Positions 15,680 through 24,522 of a DNA stretch of 33,805 nucleotides are shown here, one piece after another. This stretch comes from CAWBRT01 sp050015355 (GTDB lineage: Bacteria; Acidobacteriota; Terriglobia; Terriglobales; Acidobacteriaceae). The translations under genes and the position numbers were made by a program. The notes beneath the pieces are model-generated. The model was not told where the DNA came from. It did no database searches and saw only the letters and a program-made list of their open reading frames with translations. Numbering within the stretch: the first letter of the stretch is position 1; each line of letters begins with the position of its first letter. The DNA lies in contig JBEKBO010000040.1 of assembly GCA_050015355.1 (NCBI GenBank), positions 1 through 33,805 of the forward strand, read 5' to 3'.

Positions 15680-16951
15680 ATGCGAAGCGACGTTACCGAA
15701 AACCTTCTTGCCGAAGATTTCCGCATGGCATTGGACACCCTGGTGACCAACAAGATGCGTTCCGCACTGACCATCCTGGGCATCGTGATCGGGGTCATGA
15801 CGGTGATCGCGATCTCCTCCGTGGTGCGCGGCCTCAACTCGAATGTGCAAGGCCTGGTGCAGCAGATGGGCTCCAACATCATCTTTGCCTACCATCTGCA
15901 ACCATTCCAGCTTGGCCGGCCAACGGCGGAGATGCTGAACCGCAAGGAGTTGACGTATGACGATGCCATGGCCATGCGCAGCCTGCCGCACGTGAAGGCG
16001 GTTTCCTCCGGAGTCCGTTTGTTTCTGAGACAATTTGGGACCGGAACTTACGTCGTGAAATACGAAGGACGGCGGGCGAAGAACACAATTCTGGAAGGTG
16101 ACACGGTCTCGGCCGCCGACGTCTTCGAATACAAGCCGGAGCGCGGGCGCTGGTTCATTCCGGCGGAGCAAGAACAGCACAGCCCGGTGATCGTTCTCGG
16201 ATACGACACCGCACAGACGCTGTTCGACGACGCCGATCCGGTCGGCAAGGAACTCAACATCGAAGGCCAACTATTCACCGTGGTCGGCGTGGCGGAAAAG
16301 AAGCGGGCGGCTTTCAGCGGCGGCGCCAACCCTGAAGACAACATTGTCTTCTTTCCCTATACCACCTTCCATAAGCTGCATCCGGAGCTGAAAGACAACT
16401 GGATCAGCATCAAGGCCACTTCGCAGGAGGATATGCCGAAAGCCGTCGACGAGGTGCGTGAACTGTTGCGGCGCAGGCGGCGGGTCGCGCTGGACAAAGA
16501 GGATAACTTCGCGGTCTTCAGCCAGGACTCGCTGGTGGAAGTGTGGGACAAGATCACCGGCGGCGTGTTTGTCTTCATGTTTGCCGTTTCCAGCGTTGGA
16601 TTGGTCGTCGGCGGCGTTGGCGTGATGAACATCATGCTGGTTTCAGTGACGGAACGGACGCGCGAAATCGGCGTCCGCAAGGCGATAGGGGCGCGCAAAC
16701 ATGACATCCTGGTGCAGTTCACGCTGGAGGCGGTGGCGCTGACGGCAATTGGAGGGGTGCTGGGAATCCTGGTGGGAGGATTGATCAGCAGCCTGGTGCC
16801 CTTTGTTTTTCCGGCTCTGCCGGCGACCATGTCGATACCGTGGTCGGCCCTCGCCTTTGCCGCTTCGACATTCATCGGGCTGGTATTCGGAATCTATCCC
16901 GCGTGGAAGGCCGCCAACCTCGACCCCATAGAGGCTCTGCGGTACGAGTAA
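15680..16951 (+). CDS. ABC transporter permease, MacB/FtsX type (second of pair)
   Basis: 423 aa with the same layout as its upstream neighbour: TM1 (MRSALTILGIVIGVMTVIAISSVV, about 26-49), periplasmic core (about 52-290), FtsX helices at the C-terminus with MNIMLVSVTERTREIGVRKAIGARK and a final GIYPAWKAANLDPIEALRYE, the conserved end of the family. ATG 15680 was chosen since it follows the first permease stop by two bases and the protein then begins like its paralogue; a longer reading frame starts inside the first gene. The divergence between the two suggests an old duplication and a heteromeric permease. Substrate unknown. Confidence 0.93.
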   Translation: MRSDVTENLLAEDFRMALDTLVTNKMRSALTILGIVIGVMTVIAISSVVRGLNSNVQGLVQQMGSNIIFAYHLQPFQLGRPTAEMLNRKELTYDDAMAMRSLPHVKAVSSGVRLFLRQFGTGTYVVKYEGRRAKNTILEGDTVSAADVFEYKPERGRWFIPAEQEQHSPVIVLGYDTAQTLFDDADPVGKELNIEGQLFTVVGVAEKKRAAFSGGANPEDNIVFFPYTTFHKLHPELKDNWISIKATSQEDMPKAVDEVRELLRRRRRVALDKEDNFAVFSQDSLVEVWDKITGGVFVFMFAVSSVGLVVGGVGVMNIMLVSVTERTREIGVRKAIGARKHDILVQFTLEAVALTAIGGVLGILVGGLISSLVPFVFPALPATMSIPWSALAFAASTFIGLVFGIYPAWKAANLDPIEALRYE

Positions 16952-17011
16952 CTGCCGTCACGGGCTGCCGGACTTCAATCTCCGATCTGCTAAGCTGTTT
17001 GCATAACTCAC

Positions 17012-18379
17012 ATGCACGTTTCATATCTACACTTTTCATGGCTGCACCTGTCATATTTTTTTGCCGTTCTGGCGATCTGCGGACTTAGCTATCAGTTCCT
17101 GGTGATCGCCGGAATCATCAAGTTTTGCCGTTTGCCGCGGCTCCAGCCTGAGTCGGACGGCGCGACGCCAGGGCGAGACGACCCCGAGATGCCGCCGATT
17201 TCCATCCTCAAGCCACTGCGCGGCGCCGATCCGCGAATGTATAAAGCGTTTCGCAGTCATTGCCTGCAGGATTATCCCGCGTTTGAAATTATCTTCGGCG
17301 TGGCGGAGGCGAGCGATCCGGCGGTGGTGGAGGTGGAACGGCTGCGGCGGGAGTTTCCGTCGCGGCGTATTCATCTGCTGGTGTGTCCGGAGTCGCTCGG
17401 CACCAATCGCAAGGTAAGTACGCTGGCGCAACTGCTGCCGCTGGCGCGTTACGATCTGCTGCTCATCAATGACAGCGATATCCTGGTGCCTCCGGGCTAC
17501 CTGCGGCAAATCGCGGCGGGCTTCGCCGCGAGAGGCGCCGCGGCTGGCCGCACGGGGATGGTGACGGCTTTGTATCGCGCGGCCGGCAACCCCAACAAGC
17601 CGACAACGGGCTTGTCGGGGACCCCGGCTGATAACCCCAACAAGCCGACAACGGGCTTGTCGGGGACCCCGGTTGATAACCCCAACAAGCCAACAGCGGG
17701 CTTGTCGGGGACCCCGGTTGCCGGCTCGACCCTGGCTTCCCGGCTGGAGGCGCTTACGATCGCCACCGATTTCGCCGGAGGCGTGCTGAGCGCGTATGCG
17801 CTGGAAGGCCGGCTGAGCTTCGGACTGGGCTCGACCCTGGCGGTGCGGCGCGAAGCGCTGGAGGCAATCGGTGGCCTGAGTCCGCTGCTGGACTACGCGG
17901 CGGATGATTACGAGCTGGGAAATCGCATTGCGCGCGCCGGCTTCGACGTGGTGCTGGCACCGCTGGTGGTGGAAACCGCACTGCCCGGCGCCAGCTTCGG
18001 GGAGATGTTCCAACACCAGTTGCGCTGGGCAAGGACGATCCGCGATCGGCGCCTGGGAGGGTATATAGGGCTTGGGGTTACCCATGTATTGCCGTGGGCG
18101 CTGCTGGCCTGCCTCTGTTCGGGACTGGCGGGCTGGAGCCTGGGGCTGCTGGCGATGGCCGCCTTGCTGCGCTTCGCGGTTGCCGCGGCGCTGTGCACGA
18201 GCGTGCTGCACGACGAGGCGGCGGATCTTGACCTGTGGCTGCTGCCGCTGCGAGACGTGGTCGCATTGATGGTCTGGATTACCAGCTTCGCGGGGAACAC
18301 CGTGGTTTGGCGGGGAGAAAGGTTCCGGATTTCTGAGGGAAAACTGCAAAAGCTGGGGTCAGGGACGCACCACAACTAG
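17012..18379 (+). CDS. GT2 glycosyltransferase, HpnI/ceramide-glucosyltransferase-like, with in-frame palindrome insertion
   Basis: 455 aa membrane glycosyltransferase. TM1 at about 13-35; catalytic domain with PPISILKPLRG (about 61-71), a DxD-like NDSDI (about 153-157), DYAADDYELGNRIARAGFD, and HQLRWAR (the Q/RxxRW motif); then about three C-terminal helices and NTVVWRGERFRI. This set fits the GT21-like/HpnI family, which puts a sugar on a lipid at the inner membrane; a hopanoid role is a guess because no hopanoid genes are near. Residues 193-237 are three near-identical 15-residue units (NPNKPTTGLSGTPAD) encoded by a palindromic DNA repeat and missing from the paralogue at 18526-19665, where YRAVSG runs straight into FWSRLEA. 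Whether the enzyme tolerates the insertion is unknown. Confidence 0.9.
   Translation: MHVSYLHFSWLHLSYFFAVLAICGLSYQFLVIAGIIKFCRLPRLQPESDGATPGRDDPEMPPISILKPLRGADPRMYKAFRSHCLQDYPAFEIIFGVAEASDPAVVEVERLRREFPSRRIHLLVCPESLGTNRKVSTLAQLLPLARYDLLLINDSDILVPPGYLRQIAAGFAARGAAAGRTGMVTALYRAAGNPNKPTTGLSGTPADNPNKPTTGLSGTPVDNPNKPTAGLSGTPVAGSTLASRLEALTIATDFAGGVLSAYALEGRLSFGLGSTLAVRREALEAIGGLSPLLDYAADDYELGNRIARAGFDVVLAPLVVETALPGASFGEMFQHQLRWARTIRDRRLGGYIGLGVTHVLPWALLACLCSGLAGWSLGLLAMAALLRFAVAAALCTSVLHDEAADLDLWLLPLRDVVALMVWITSFAGNTVVWRGERFRISEGKLQKLGSGTHHN
17588..17722 (+). mobile_element. Three tandem family-1 palindromes inside a coding sequence
   Basis: Three 45-base units (17588, 17633, 17678) each with CCCCA, stem ACAAGCC, loop, stem GGCTTGT, C, GGGG, A, CCCC. 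Units 1 and 2 differ by one base; unit 3 differs by two in the loop region plus the last bases. The period is a multiple of three and the frame stays open. GCCGGC stands directly before (17582-17587) and near the end (17720-17725), 138 bases apart, which may be a target duplication. Confidence 0.9.
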
Positions 18380-18448
18380 CGGATTGCGAGATGATGCGCC
18401 GCATTTGCCGCGACATCTGTTTTTCCGCAGCCCACTAGAGCAATTCCA

Positions 18449-18525
18449 TAGTCGGCATACTCCTGTATCACCGCCGGGCTGTGACGCCCGACTTCTTCGC
18501 GGGGTATACCTTCCGCGAGTCCGGT
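18449..18525. repeat. GGTATACCCC repeat, empty copy (matches 7169-7290)
   Basis: It shares GTCGGCATACTCCTGTATC, CACCGCCGGGC, GACGCCCG and CTTCTTCGCGGGGTATACC with 7169-7290 but lacks the palindrome in the middle. It fills the gap between the stops of the two convergent glycosyltransferase genes, ending at the second one's stop codon. It might also act as a hairpin between the convergent units. Confidence 0.8.
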
Positions 18526-19665
18526 CTAGACATCCGGGGTCGAAGACGTGAGCGGCTCAAAGCGGCCGTCCGCGAATAAGCGATAACGCTGTCCGCGCCA
18601 AGTGATCGTGTTGCCAAAGAATCCGGCGATCCAAAATCCAAAAGCAGTCACGTCTTCGAGGGGCAACAACAGCCAGTTAAGTTTCGCACTCAGGATTCGC
18701 GCCGAAACGACATACGCTGCCGCGAAGCGCACGGCGAGCGTCAGCGGCAGCACCGGCCACCAGGCCGGATTCACAGCGCAGACCAACAGTGCCAGCGGCA
18801 AGGGCATGGTGAACAACTGCCCGAGATAGCCAAGCGGTCGGGAGCGCCGCGTACTGCGCGCCCAGCGCAGGCGGTGCGACGCATTGTGGCGCAGATCGGC
18901 GCTGCCAATGTGGTGCTCAATAACATATGAGGAAAGAATCACGCCGTGTCCAGCTTCGGCAGCGAACTTCCCCATCACAAAGTCTTCGGCCAGGTAGTCC
19001 TTGAGCCGGCATAGACCGCCAATCGCCAGCAGCGTCCGTCGCCGTGCCACAATGGTGGCACCCACGGCGAAGCGCATCCCTTCCAGCATCCGAGCCACGA
19101 GGATGCCGGCGAGAAAGTCGGTATTCATGCTGGTAGCCTCAAGCCGTGACCAGAAGCTGGGGCCGGAAACGGCACGGTATGGACAGGTCGCTACGCCGGC
19201 ACGCATGTCCTGGAATTCAGCAGCTACGGTGGAGAGCAGGCTTGGAGTGGCCCGCGTATCGCTGTCGCTCATCACCACCAAATCATTCGCCGACGCCGTG
19301 AGCATTCGGTCCAGGCTGAAGACTTTCGCATTGGGATATGGCGCGGGACCGGTCACAATCAACCGCGCCTTGACGTGCGGGTACTCGCGCTGCAGCTTTT
19401 CGACAACTTCCACGGCGGGATCGTCGCGATCTCGCGTCGCCAGCAGAATCTCGAACTCCGGATAATCCTGCTCGAAAAAGGTTCGCAGATTTGATTCAAG
19501 TCCCAGATCGAGGCCGGAGAGCGGCTTGAGAATGCTGATTGGCTCCCGCGACTGCAACACGGGCGGCCGCACAGAGAGGTAGCGAAACGCTGCCACGATC
19601 GATAGCAGCGAGTAGACCAGAGCGCCGGCGAGCAGAGCGAGGAGTACGAGGAGCACGGCGGTCAC
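18526..19665 (-). CDS. GT2 glycosyltransferase, HpnI/ceramide-glucosyltransferase-like
   Basis: 379 aa. N-terminal helix (about 3-28), PISILKPLSGLD, the DxD-like MSDSDT (about 131-136), KDYLAEDFVMGKFAAEAGH, HRLRWAR, then C-terminal helices and NTITWRGQRYRL. It is the same family as 17012-18379 (about the same length once the insertion there is removed) and is transcribed toward it. The start is GTG 19665, one base after the stop of the ArnT-like gene, so the two are coupled. The pairing suggests that one enzyme glycosylates a lipid and the partner transfers a further sugar; HpnI would use UDP-GlcNAc and a hopanoid, but this is inference from family resemblance. Confidence 0.9.
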   Translation of the reverse strand: MTAVLLVLLALLAGALVYSLLSIVAAFRYLSVRPPVLQSREPISILKPLSGLDLGLESNLRTFFEQDYPEFEILLATRDRDDPAVEVVEKLQREYPHVKARLIVTGPAPYPNAKVFSLDRMLTASANDLVVMSDSDTRATPSLLSTVAAEFQDMRAGVATCPYRAVSGPSFWSRLEATSMNTDFLAGILVARMLEGMRFAVGATIVARRRTLLAIGGLCRLKDYLAEDFVMGKFAAEAGHGVILSSYVIEHHIGSADLRHNASHRLRWARSTRRSRPLGYLGQLFTMPLPLALLVCAVNPAWWPVLPLTLAVRFAAAYVVSARILSAKLNWLLLPLEDVTAFGFWIAGFFGNTITWRGQRYRLFADGRFEPLTSSTPDV

Positions 19666-19666
19666 G

Positions 19667-21526
19667 TCAGTTACCAGGAACCCGGTTGGTCAGAATGGAT
19701 TTGCCTCCGCTGCGGGCCAATAAATAGGACTGAGCGCCGCGCAACTGCTTGGGATGATCCTGGTCCACCCATAGAAACACCGTCGCTGGACCGGACCACA
19801 AGGTGGAGAAGGATGATTCGGTTTCGAAAACATGGGGCGCATCCGGGAATTTTGACCCGTACCACAGTACTCCGCTGGGCTCATCCCACACCCGCACCGG
19901 CAGCCGGGTATAAAAATTCAGACTGGAAGCCTCGGAGTATTCGGCGCCCACCACAATGATGTCTCCCGGCCGGTAGTGACGTTCGATTGCCACCGCGAGC
20001 TGGTATGAAGATAGGATCGGCGAAAAGGTAACGAAGGCCGAATGCACGCAGGCAAGCAGCGCAATCATCATCAAGACCAGGGCCGCATTGCCCGCCCGGG
20101 GACGCCTGCGCACTCTGAGAAACCAATTCAAACCTGCACCGATCGAAAGCGAAAGCACAGCTCCTAACAAAGGGATACGGAACGCGCCCAGCGCCTGCGG
20201 CGTGAGATCCAGGACATGACCGAGCGAGAGGTCGTATTCCGTGGGATTCTTCTTGAGCAGGTCCGCCAGATCGGTTCCCGGTGGAGGTCGATGCGAAGCC
20301 ATGAACAGCGCCGCGCCCAAAAGCGAAGCGGCGAGGGCAATCGCGAAGAATCCCGCGGAGAAAATTCTGCCCGCTCGATGCTCGCGGGAATCGGCGGGCG
20401 ACGCGGATTCCTTTGCCAGCCAATTTCCTACGAGTAGTGCCATGCCTGGCAAAGCGGGAACCGTGTAGTACTCCTGACGGGTCGAGAAGCTAAAAAAAAC
20501 CATAATCACGAGCACCCAGAGCGCGAACAGCAAATTGGCTCGTTGTTGCTTGCCGAGTGCGCTCCTCAACTGACGCCAGCGCCAGGGAACCTCTCTTACT
20601 GCCTGCGGCAGAAAAATGCTCCAGGGCACCAGGCCAAGGATCAGCACGCCCCAAAAAATCAGCAGCGGCACCGTGTCATACCCCGGCGGTATGCGCTTGT
20701 TCAGATACCGTAGAAAATGCTCGTTCACAAAGTAAAACCATAAGAACCCGCGTGTCGCGCCTTGATCCGGGTTGCTCAGAGCCGCCAGAATATGCCACGG
20801 TGCGGCGCAGGCCAGAAAAACCAGCGTGCTCGAGAAGAGCCGCAAGCGCAGCAGATGGCGCAGGTTTCCTGTCAGAATCAAGTAGGCGCCGATCGTAGCC
20901 ACAGGGAAGACAATGCCGATCAATCCCTTGGTTAGCACGTTCAGGGCACAGGTCGCCGCGAGTCCCCAGCAACTGAAGCGGGTGGGGGAATTCTCTTGCA
21001 ATGACCGCAAAAAGAAATAGACGCTCAGGGTGAGCCAAAGTCCGACCAGCGCGTCAGGAATCATGAAGCGGGTGAAAAGATAAGGACTCAACGCAGTGGC
21101 CAGCACCACGGACGAGTAAACTCCCGCCCTCTCCCCATATGCGTACCGGCCCAGTTCATACACGGCGAGCAGCCAGCAGAGCATGCCCAGCAGCAGCGGC
21201 AAGCGAGTGCTCCAATCGGCGACGCCGAATAGTTTGTAGCTGACCGCCATTCCCCAATACATCAGCGGGGCTTTTTCGAGGTAGCGGATGCCATTGACGT
21301 GCAGGGTGACCCAGTCGTGGCTCAACACCATCTCGCGTGATGCTTCGGCGTGTACTGTATCGACGTCATCGAGCAGCGGCGGCGAAAAAATGCCAGGAAC
21401 GTACAGGATCGCCCAGAGAGCAACGATGAGAAGAATGAAAAGCTTATGATTTCGAGAAACCGGCTCATCCGACTGAGTGGGACAAACGCCTGCCAGCTTC
21501 TCCACTGCGCTATTTTTTAATTGCAT
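19667..21526 (-). CDS. ArnT/dolichyl-phosphate-mannose-protein-mannosyltransferase-like GT (GT-C fold)
   Basis: 619 aa. About 11-13 hydrophobic helices in the first 460 residues, then a soluble periplasmic C-terminal domain of roughly 120 residues. The first periplasmic loop has LLDDVDTVHAEASREM (acidic catalytic pair, as in ArnT) and WVTLHVNGIRYLEKAPLMYW, the conserved loop of the ArnT/PMT superfamily. These enzymes move a sugar from a polyprenyl phosphate to lipid A, lipid or protein on the periplasmic face. ATG 21526 (MQLKNS) is preferred over a TTG four codons upstream. It leads the two-gene unit with the GT2 enzyme. The acceptor cannot be told from sequence. Confidence 0.88.
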   Translation of the reverse strand: MQLKNSAVEKLAGVCPTQSDEPVSRNHKLFILLIVALWAILYVPGIFSPPLLDDVDTVHAEASREMVLSHDWVTLHVNGIRYLEKAPLMYWGMAVSYKLFGVADWSTRLPLLLGMLCWLLAVYELGRYAYGERAGVYSSVVLATALSPYLFTRFMIPDALVGLWLTLSVYFFLRSLQENSPTRFSCWGLAATCALNVLTKGLIGIVFPVATIGAYLILTGNLRHLLRLRLFSSTLVFLACAAPWHILAALSNPDQGATRGFLWFYFVNEHFLRYLNKRIPPGYDTVPLLIFWGVLILGLVPWSIFLPQAVREVPWRWRQLRSALGKQQRANLLFALWVLVIMVFFSFSTRQEYYTVPALPGMALLVGNWLAKESASPADSREHRAGRIFSAGFFAIALAASLLGAALFMASHRPPPGTDLADLLKKNPTEYDLSLGHVLDLTPQALGAFRIPLLGAVLSLSIGAGLNWFLRVRRRPRAGNAALVLMMIALLACVHSAFVTFSPILSSYQLAVAIERHYRPGDIIVVGAEYSEASSLNFYTRLPVRVWDEPSGVLWYGSKFPDAPHVFETESSFSTLWSGPATVFLWVDQDHPKQLRGAQSYLLARSGGKSILTNRVPGN

Positions 21527-21721
21527 CCGGTAAACCAATCGAAATACCAGGCAAGCACAATCAGGGCGCTTGCCGGGGGCGCCAACAGCAGCAAACCAGC
21601 TAATTATAAGGCATCGATGGGTTCTGACTCTGCTGGGCGGGTTTGCGGCAAGATCGGGCTTGGGGAAACCTAAGGCAACGCCGCGGCTTCGAATGAGACG
21701 GGCGGAGAATCAGGAGATTCC

Positions 21722-22069
21722 ATGAAGAACCTGTTGCATGCGGCGTCGGTTTTATTGCTTGCCGGCTTGGCGACGGCTCAGACCGGAGCCATGAACAGCA
21801 TGAGCGGCGCCACCAACCAGAACCAAACACTGACCGGCGAGACGGCACATTCCTTTCCGCCAGCGCCGGGCTTCAGCGGCGGAGCGCCCGACGCGGGCGA
21901 CCGTGTCTCCGGGACTCCCGCTAACGCCACGACCATGCACCTGGAGAGCGAGTCGATGACCGCCGGGCAAACGCCACCTGCCGCAGGCAGCGGGGCCGTG
22001 GCGCAGCAGGCTGTTTTTGAGAGTGCGGATCAGAGTCCGGCGCGCGCATCCAAGCGGAAGCAGCACTGA
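21722..22069 (+). CDS. Small secreted protein of unknown function
   Basis: 115 aa. A clear signal peptide (MKNLLHAASVLLLAGLATAQ, cleavage after ATA about residue 19), then a low-complexity mature part rich in Gly, Ala, Ser, Thr, Pro and Met with no recognised domain, ending in a basic KRKQH. An AGGAG stands five bases before the ATG. No cysteine after the signal peptide, so it is soluble in the periplasm or exported. It runs convergent with the phospholipase-like gene. I do not recognise it; the good ribosome-binding site and signal peptide are the reasons to call it a gene. Confidence 0.6.
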   Translation: MKNLLHAASVLLLAGLATAQTGAMNSMSGATNQNQTLTGETAHSFPPAPGFSGGAPDAGDRVSGTPANATTMHLESESMTAGQTPPAAGSGAVAQQAVFESADQSPARASKRKQH

Positions 22070-22168
22070 GTTCGCGAACGCTCTCTGACTGACCGGCCGC
22101 CGGAAGACGCAGGCTGTCGGAAGGCGCAGTTGCGGGGCGGCCTTCGCCGCCCCGTTTCAACTAAATGC

Positions 22169-24007
22169 TCACTGCGTTGTGCCCAGATTACCGGGTTGAC
22201 AAGTTGCACCGGTATCTGGAACCGGGGTTGGCGGCGTGGGCGGCGTCGCCCACGGCACGTTGGTGAAGTCGAAGAAATCCAACAAATCGGGCTGCGCGGC
22301 ATCGCGGAACGTCAAGGCCGCCGTCGGACCGATAAAGCGGCTCTCGACGAACTTGATGATCGCCGTGTGGTCCATAGGGATGTGCGAGACGTAGTGCCTG
22401 CGCGTGAACGGCGAAACGATCAAGTTCGGCAGACGGAAACCAAGCTGCGCGGCGAAGCCCAGTTTGGTGGCCGCGTCGTTGGGATGGGTGCCGGGCCAGG
22501 CGGGCGTCAGGTCGCAGTGCAGCGAGGGTGGCGGAGGGGGCGGAGGCGGTGCAGGCGGCGGAGGCGGTGCAGGCGCTGGAGGCGGCTCGCACGGGGGGAA
22601 ACTATCGGGATTCACCGCGATCGCCGAGATGTCGGTGGTGATTCCCAGCGACTTATCGGTGAAATCGTTGGTGTGCTTGGGCACCGGAGGCACGTGTTCG
22701 AGTGGACCGCCGCCTTCGTCGTAGCTGAAGAAGAAGACCGAATCCTTCCACGAGGGGCTGTTCATCAGCGCATTGACGATAGCCGCCACTTGCACCTGCC
22801 CGGCCAGAATCGATTGGCCCGAGCCGGGGTGCTCATCGAAGAACCCATAGGCCGGAATGATGTAAACAAAATTCGGCAGCGCGCCGTTCGCCACGTCGAC
22901 AAAATACTGGGTCATGGGCGCAATGTGAGTGGGGTCGATGCAGAAGGAGTTCTTGGGATCGCCGACCGCCGTGGAAGGAACGGTCGTCGGCGCGGCAGTC
23001 GAGCCACAGGGCTTTGACGCATTAAGGTACTTAAAGCCGTAAGTGAAATAGTTTAAGTCGACTTCCGGAAGGCCGGGGCACGCGGGGGTGCCGCTGTTCG
23101 GCAGCACGCATCCGCTCTGCGTGAGGCCGTAGTAAATCTTCCACGAAACCGGCGGTTTGGCCTGATCCAATTCCTCGAAGATCGTAGTGATGGCGAGCGA
23201 ACTCGTGATGCCATCGTTCTTGAATGGGTCATTCGTTAAGCCTTGCGTAGTTCCGCCGCTGATGGTCGCAATGCGGTTCGGCGTGCTCTTGCTGGCAACC
23301 GGAGAGAACCAGCGGTCGGAGACGGCGAACTGCGAGGCCATGTAGTAGTAGTAGTTGAGAAAATCCTGGTCGTAATACCCCATGGCGCGCGTGCCCCAAT
23401 CGTTGGGGGAATTATCGGTCAGGGTTCCGCTGCCACAGCCGGAGGCGGCACAACCGATGGCATAGCCCGCGGCTTCCTGCACGAAGTATTTCATCGTGAT
23501 CTTGCGCGTGATCGACTCGCTGTTGCTCACGTCCAGAAAGCTGGCCGGCCAATCGGAGCTCATGTCGTCGACGCATGCCGTGGCCAATTTGAACGGAAGA
23601 AATGTCTTGCCGTTGTACGTGTTGGTGAACGTAGTCAGCTTGTCGTCGATGCCATCGACGTTATACATGACCCCGTCATCGCCCACACTGAAATTATTGG
23701 CCTGACGATACGGATTCAACATGCCGAAATAAGTATCGAAAGTGCGATTCTCGTTCAGCATGAAGATGACGTGATTCAACTGGGTAACACTGCCGTTTCC
23801 TGGGGGCGGAGGGGGAGTCGGCGTCGGCGTCGGCGTCGGCGTTGGCGTCGTCGGCGTTGGAGTTGGCGTTGGAGTGGGAGTCGGAGTAGCAGGGGTTGGG
23901 GCCGGATTTGCAGCAGCGGTCGAGCTATTCGAGGACGACCCGGACCCACAGGCCCATAGGACAAGCAGCAGAGCGGAAACCAGCAGCACATCAATACATC
24001 GTTTCAT
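22169..24007 (-). CDS. Phosphoesterase-family lipoprotein (phospholipase C / acid phosphatase AcpA-like)
   Basis: 612 aa. A lipoprotein signal (MKRCIDVLLVSALLLVLWAC, Cys about 20) is followed by a Thr-Pro repeat linker of about 40 residues (coded by repeated GTCGGC-type triplets near 23810-23890), which would hold the enzyme off the membrane. The catalytic domain starts with HVIFMLNENRTFDTYFG, the metal/nucleophile motif of the bacterial phospholipase C family, and carries FFSYDEGGG and HIPMDHTAIIKFVESRF. Within the domain there is a second Pro-rich stretch (about residues 520-540). Substrates in the family range from phosphatidylcholine to phosphate monoesters. ATG 24007 was preferred because it gives a proper lipobox; earlier codons do not. 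Confidence 0.9.
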   Translation of the reverse strand: MKRCIDVLLVSALLLVLWACGSGSSSNSSTAAANPAPTPATPTPTPTPTPTPTTPTPTPTPTPTPPPPPGNGSVTQLNHVIFMLNENRTFDTYFGMLNPYRQANNFSVGDDGVMYNVDGIDDKLTTFTNTYNGKTFLPFKLATACVDDMSSDWPASFLDVSNSESITRKITMKYFVQEAAGYAIGCAASGCGSGTLTDNSPNDWGTRAMGYYDQDFLNYYYYMASQFAVSDRWFSPVASKSTPNRIATISGGTTQGLTNDPFKNDGITSSLAITTIFEELDQAKPPVSWKIYYGLTQSGCVLPNSGTPACPGLPEVDLNYFTYGFKYLNASKPCGSTAAPTTVPSTAVGDPKNSFCIDPTHIAPMTQYFVDVANGALPNFVYIIPAYGFFDEHPGSGQSILAGQVQVAAIVNALMNSPSWKDSVFFFSYDEGGGPLEHVPPVPKHTNDFTDKSLGITTDISAIAVNPDSFPPCEPPPAPAPPPPPAPPPPPPPPSLHCDLTPAWPGTHPNDAATKLGFAAQLGFRLPNLIVSPFTRRHYVSHIPMDHTAIIKFVESRFIGPTAALTFRDAAQPDLLDFFDFTNVPWATPPTPPTPVPDTGATCQPGNLGTTQ

Positions 24008-24315
24008 TGGTTCTACCATCCCTCGCGGACCAACCATAATGGTTGCTGTGAGGAAGATGGAGTGAGCAGCTCGGGAGATGCCTGGCAAAGAGGTACTAAG
24101 TAAAGAAGACGAAGGGACTAAGTAAGAGAATCCGAGTTGCTGAATCGGGCTACTGTGCCGGTGGGCTTGGCGGCTAGAGCAGTACCAGAGATACTGTATC
24201 CTTCGCTGTCATCGTGAGGAGGCTCGCCGCTTTTGCGAGCCGACGTGACGATCTATGCATTTCACCGGGCGTCACCGAAGGTCGGAAAAAACAATACATG
24301 GACCCTTACGTCCCT

Positions 24316-24348
24316 CACCCCAGCGAGCCGAGCCTCGCCGGGGACCCC
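24316..24348 (+). mobile_element. Small palindromic element, family 1
   Basis: CACCCCA, stem GCGAG, loop CCGAGC, stem CTCGC, C, GGGG, A, CCCC. The stem is only 5 bp but the flanks are exact. It lies in the 515-base gap between the phospholipase gene and tyrS, which otherwise holds remnants of the CTTCGCTG/CTCAGGAT repeat (near 24200 and 24368-24388) and no gene I can support. Confidence 0.75.
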
Positions 24349-24405
24349 GATCGCGCCCTAACGAGTTCCTTCGCTGCGCTCAGGATTTCGCCAGCGGGCT
24401 CAGAG

Positions 24406-24444
24406 CACCCCAGAAAGCCTGAAATCTGGCTTTCCGGGGACCCC
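24406..24444 (+). mobile_element. Small palindromic element, family 1
   Basis: CACCCCA, stem GAAAGCC, loop TGAAATCT, stem GGCTTTC, C, GGGG, A, CCCC. The 7-bp stem is perfect and differs in sequence from every other copy in the window. It is the second copy in the same gap, 57 bases after the first. Confidence 0.8.
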
Positions 24445-24522
24445 TCAGACGCCCGCAAAACGGCTCAACCTCAGGGTGACACGCTGGAATAATCGTTGGG
24501 ATACACCAACCCCACCACCGCC

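Noticed and set aside
17497..17766. Minus-strand repeat protein (GVPDKPVVGLLGLS units)
   Set aside because: It is the antisense reading of the palindromic insert in the glycosyltransferase; the plus frame has the conserved enzyme motifs.
24214..24492. Plus-strand frame of 92 codons between the phospholipase gene and tyrS
   Set aside because: It consists almost wholly of two family-1 palindromes and repeat remnants; no domain or start signal.
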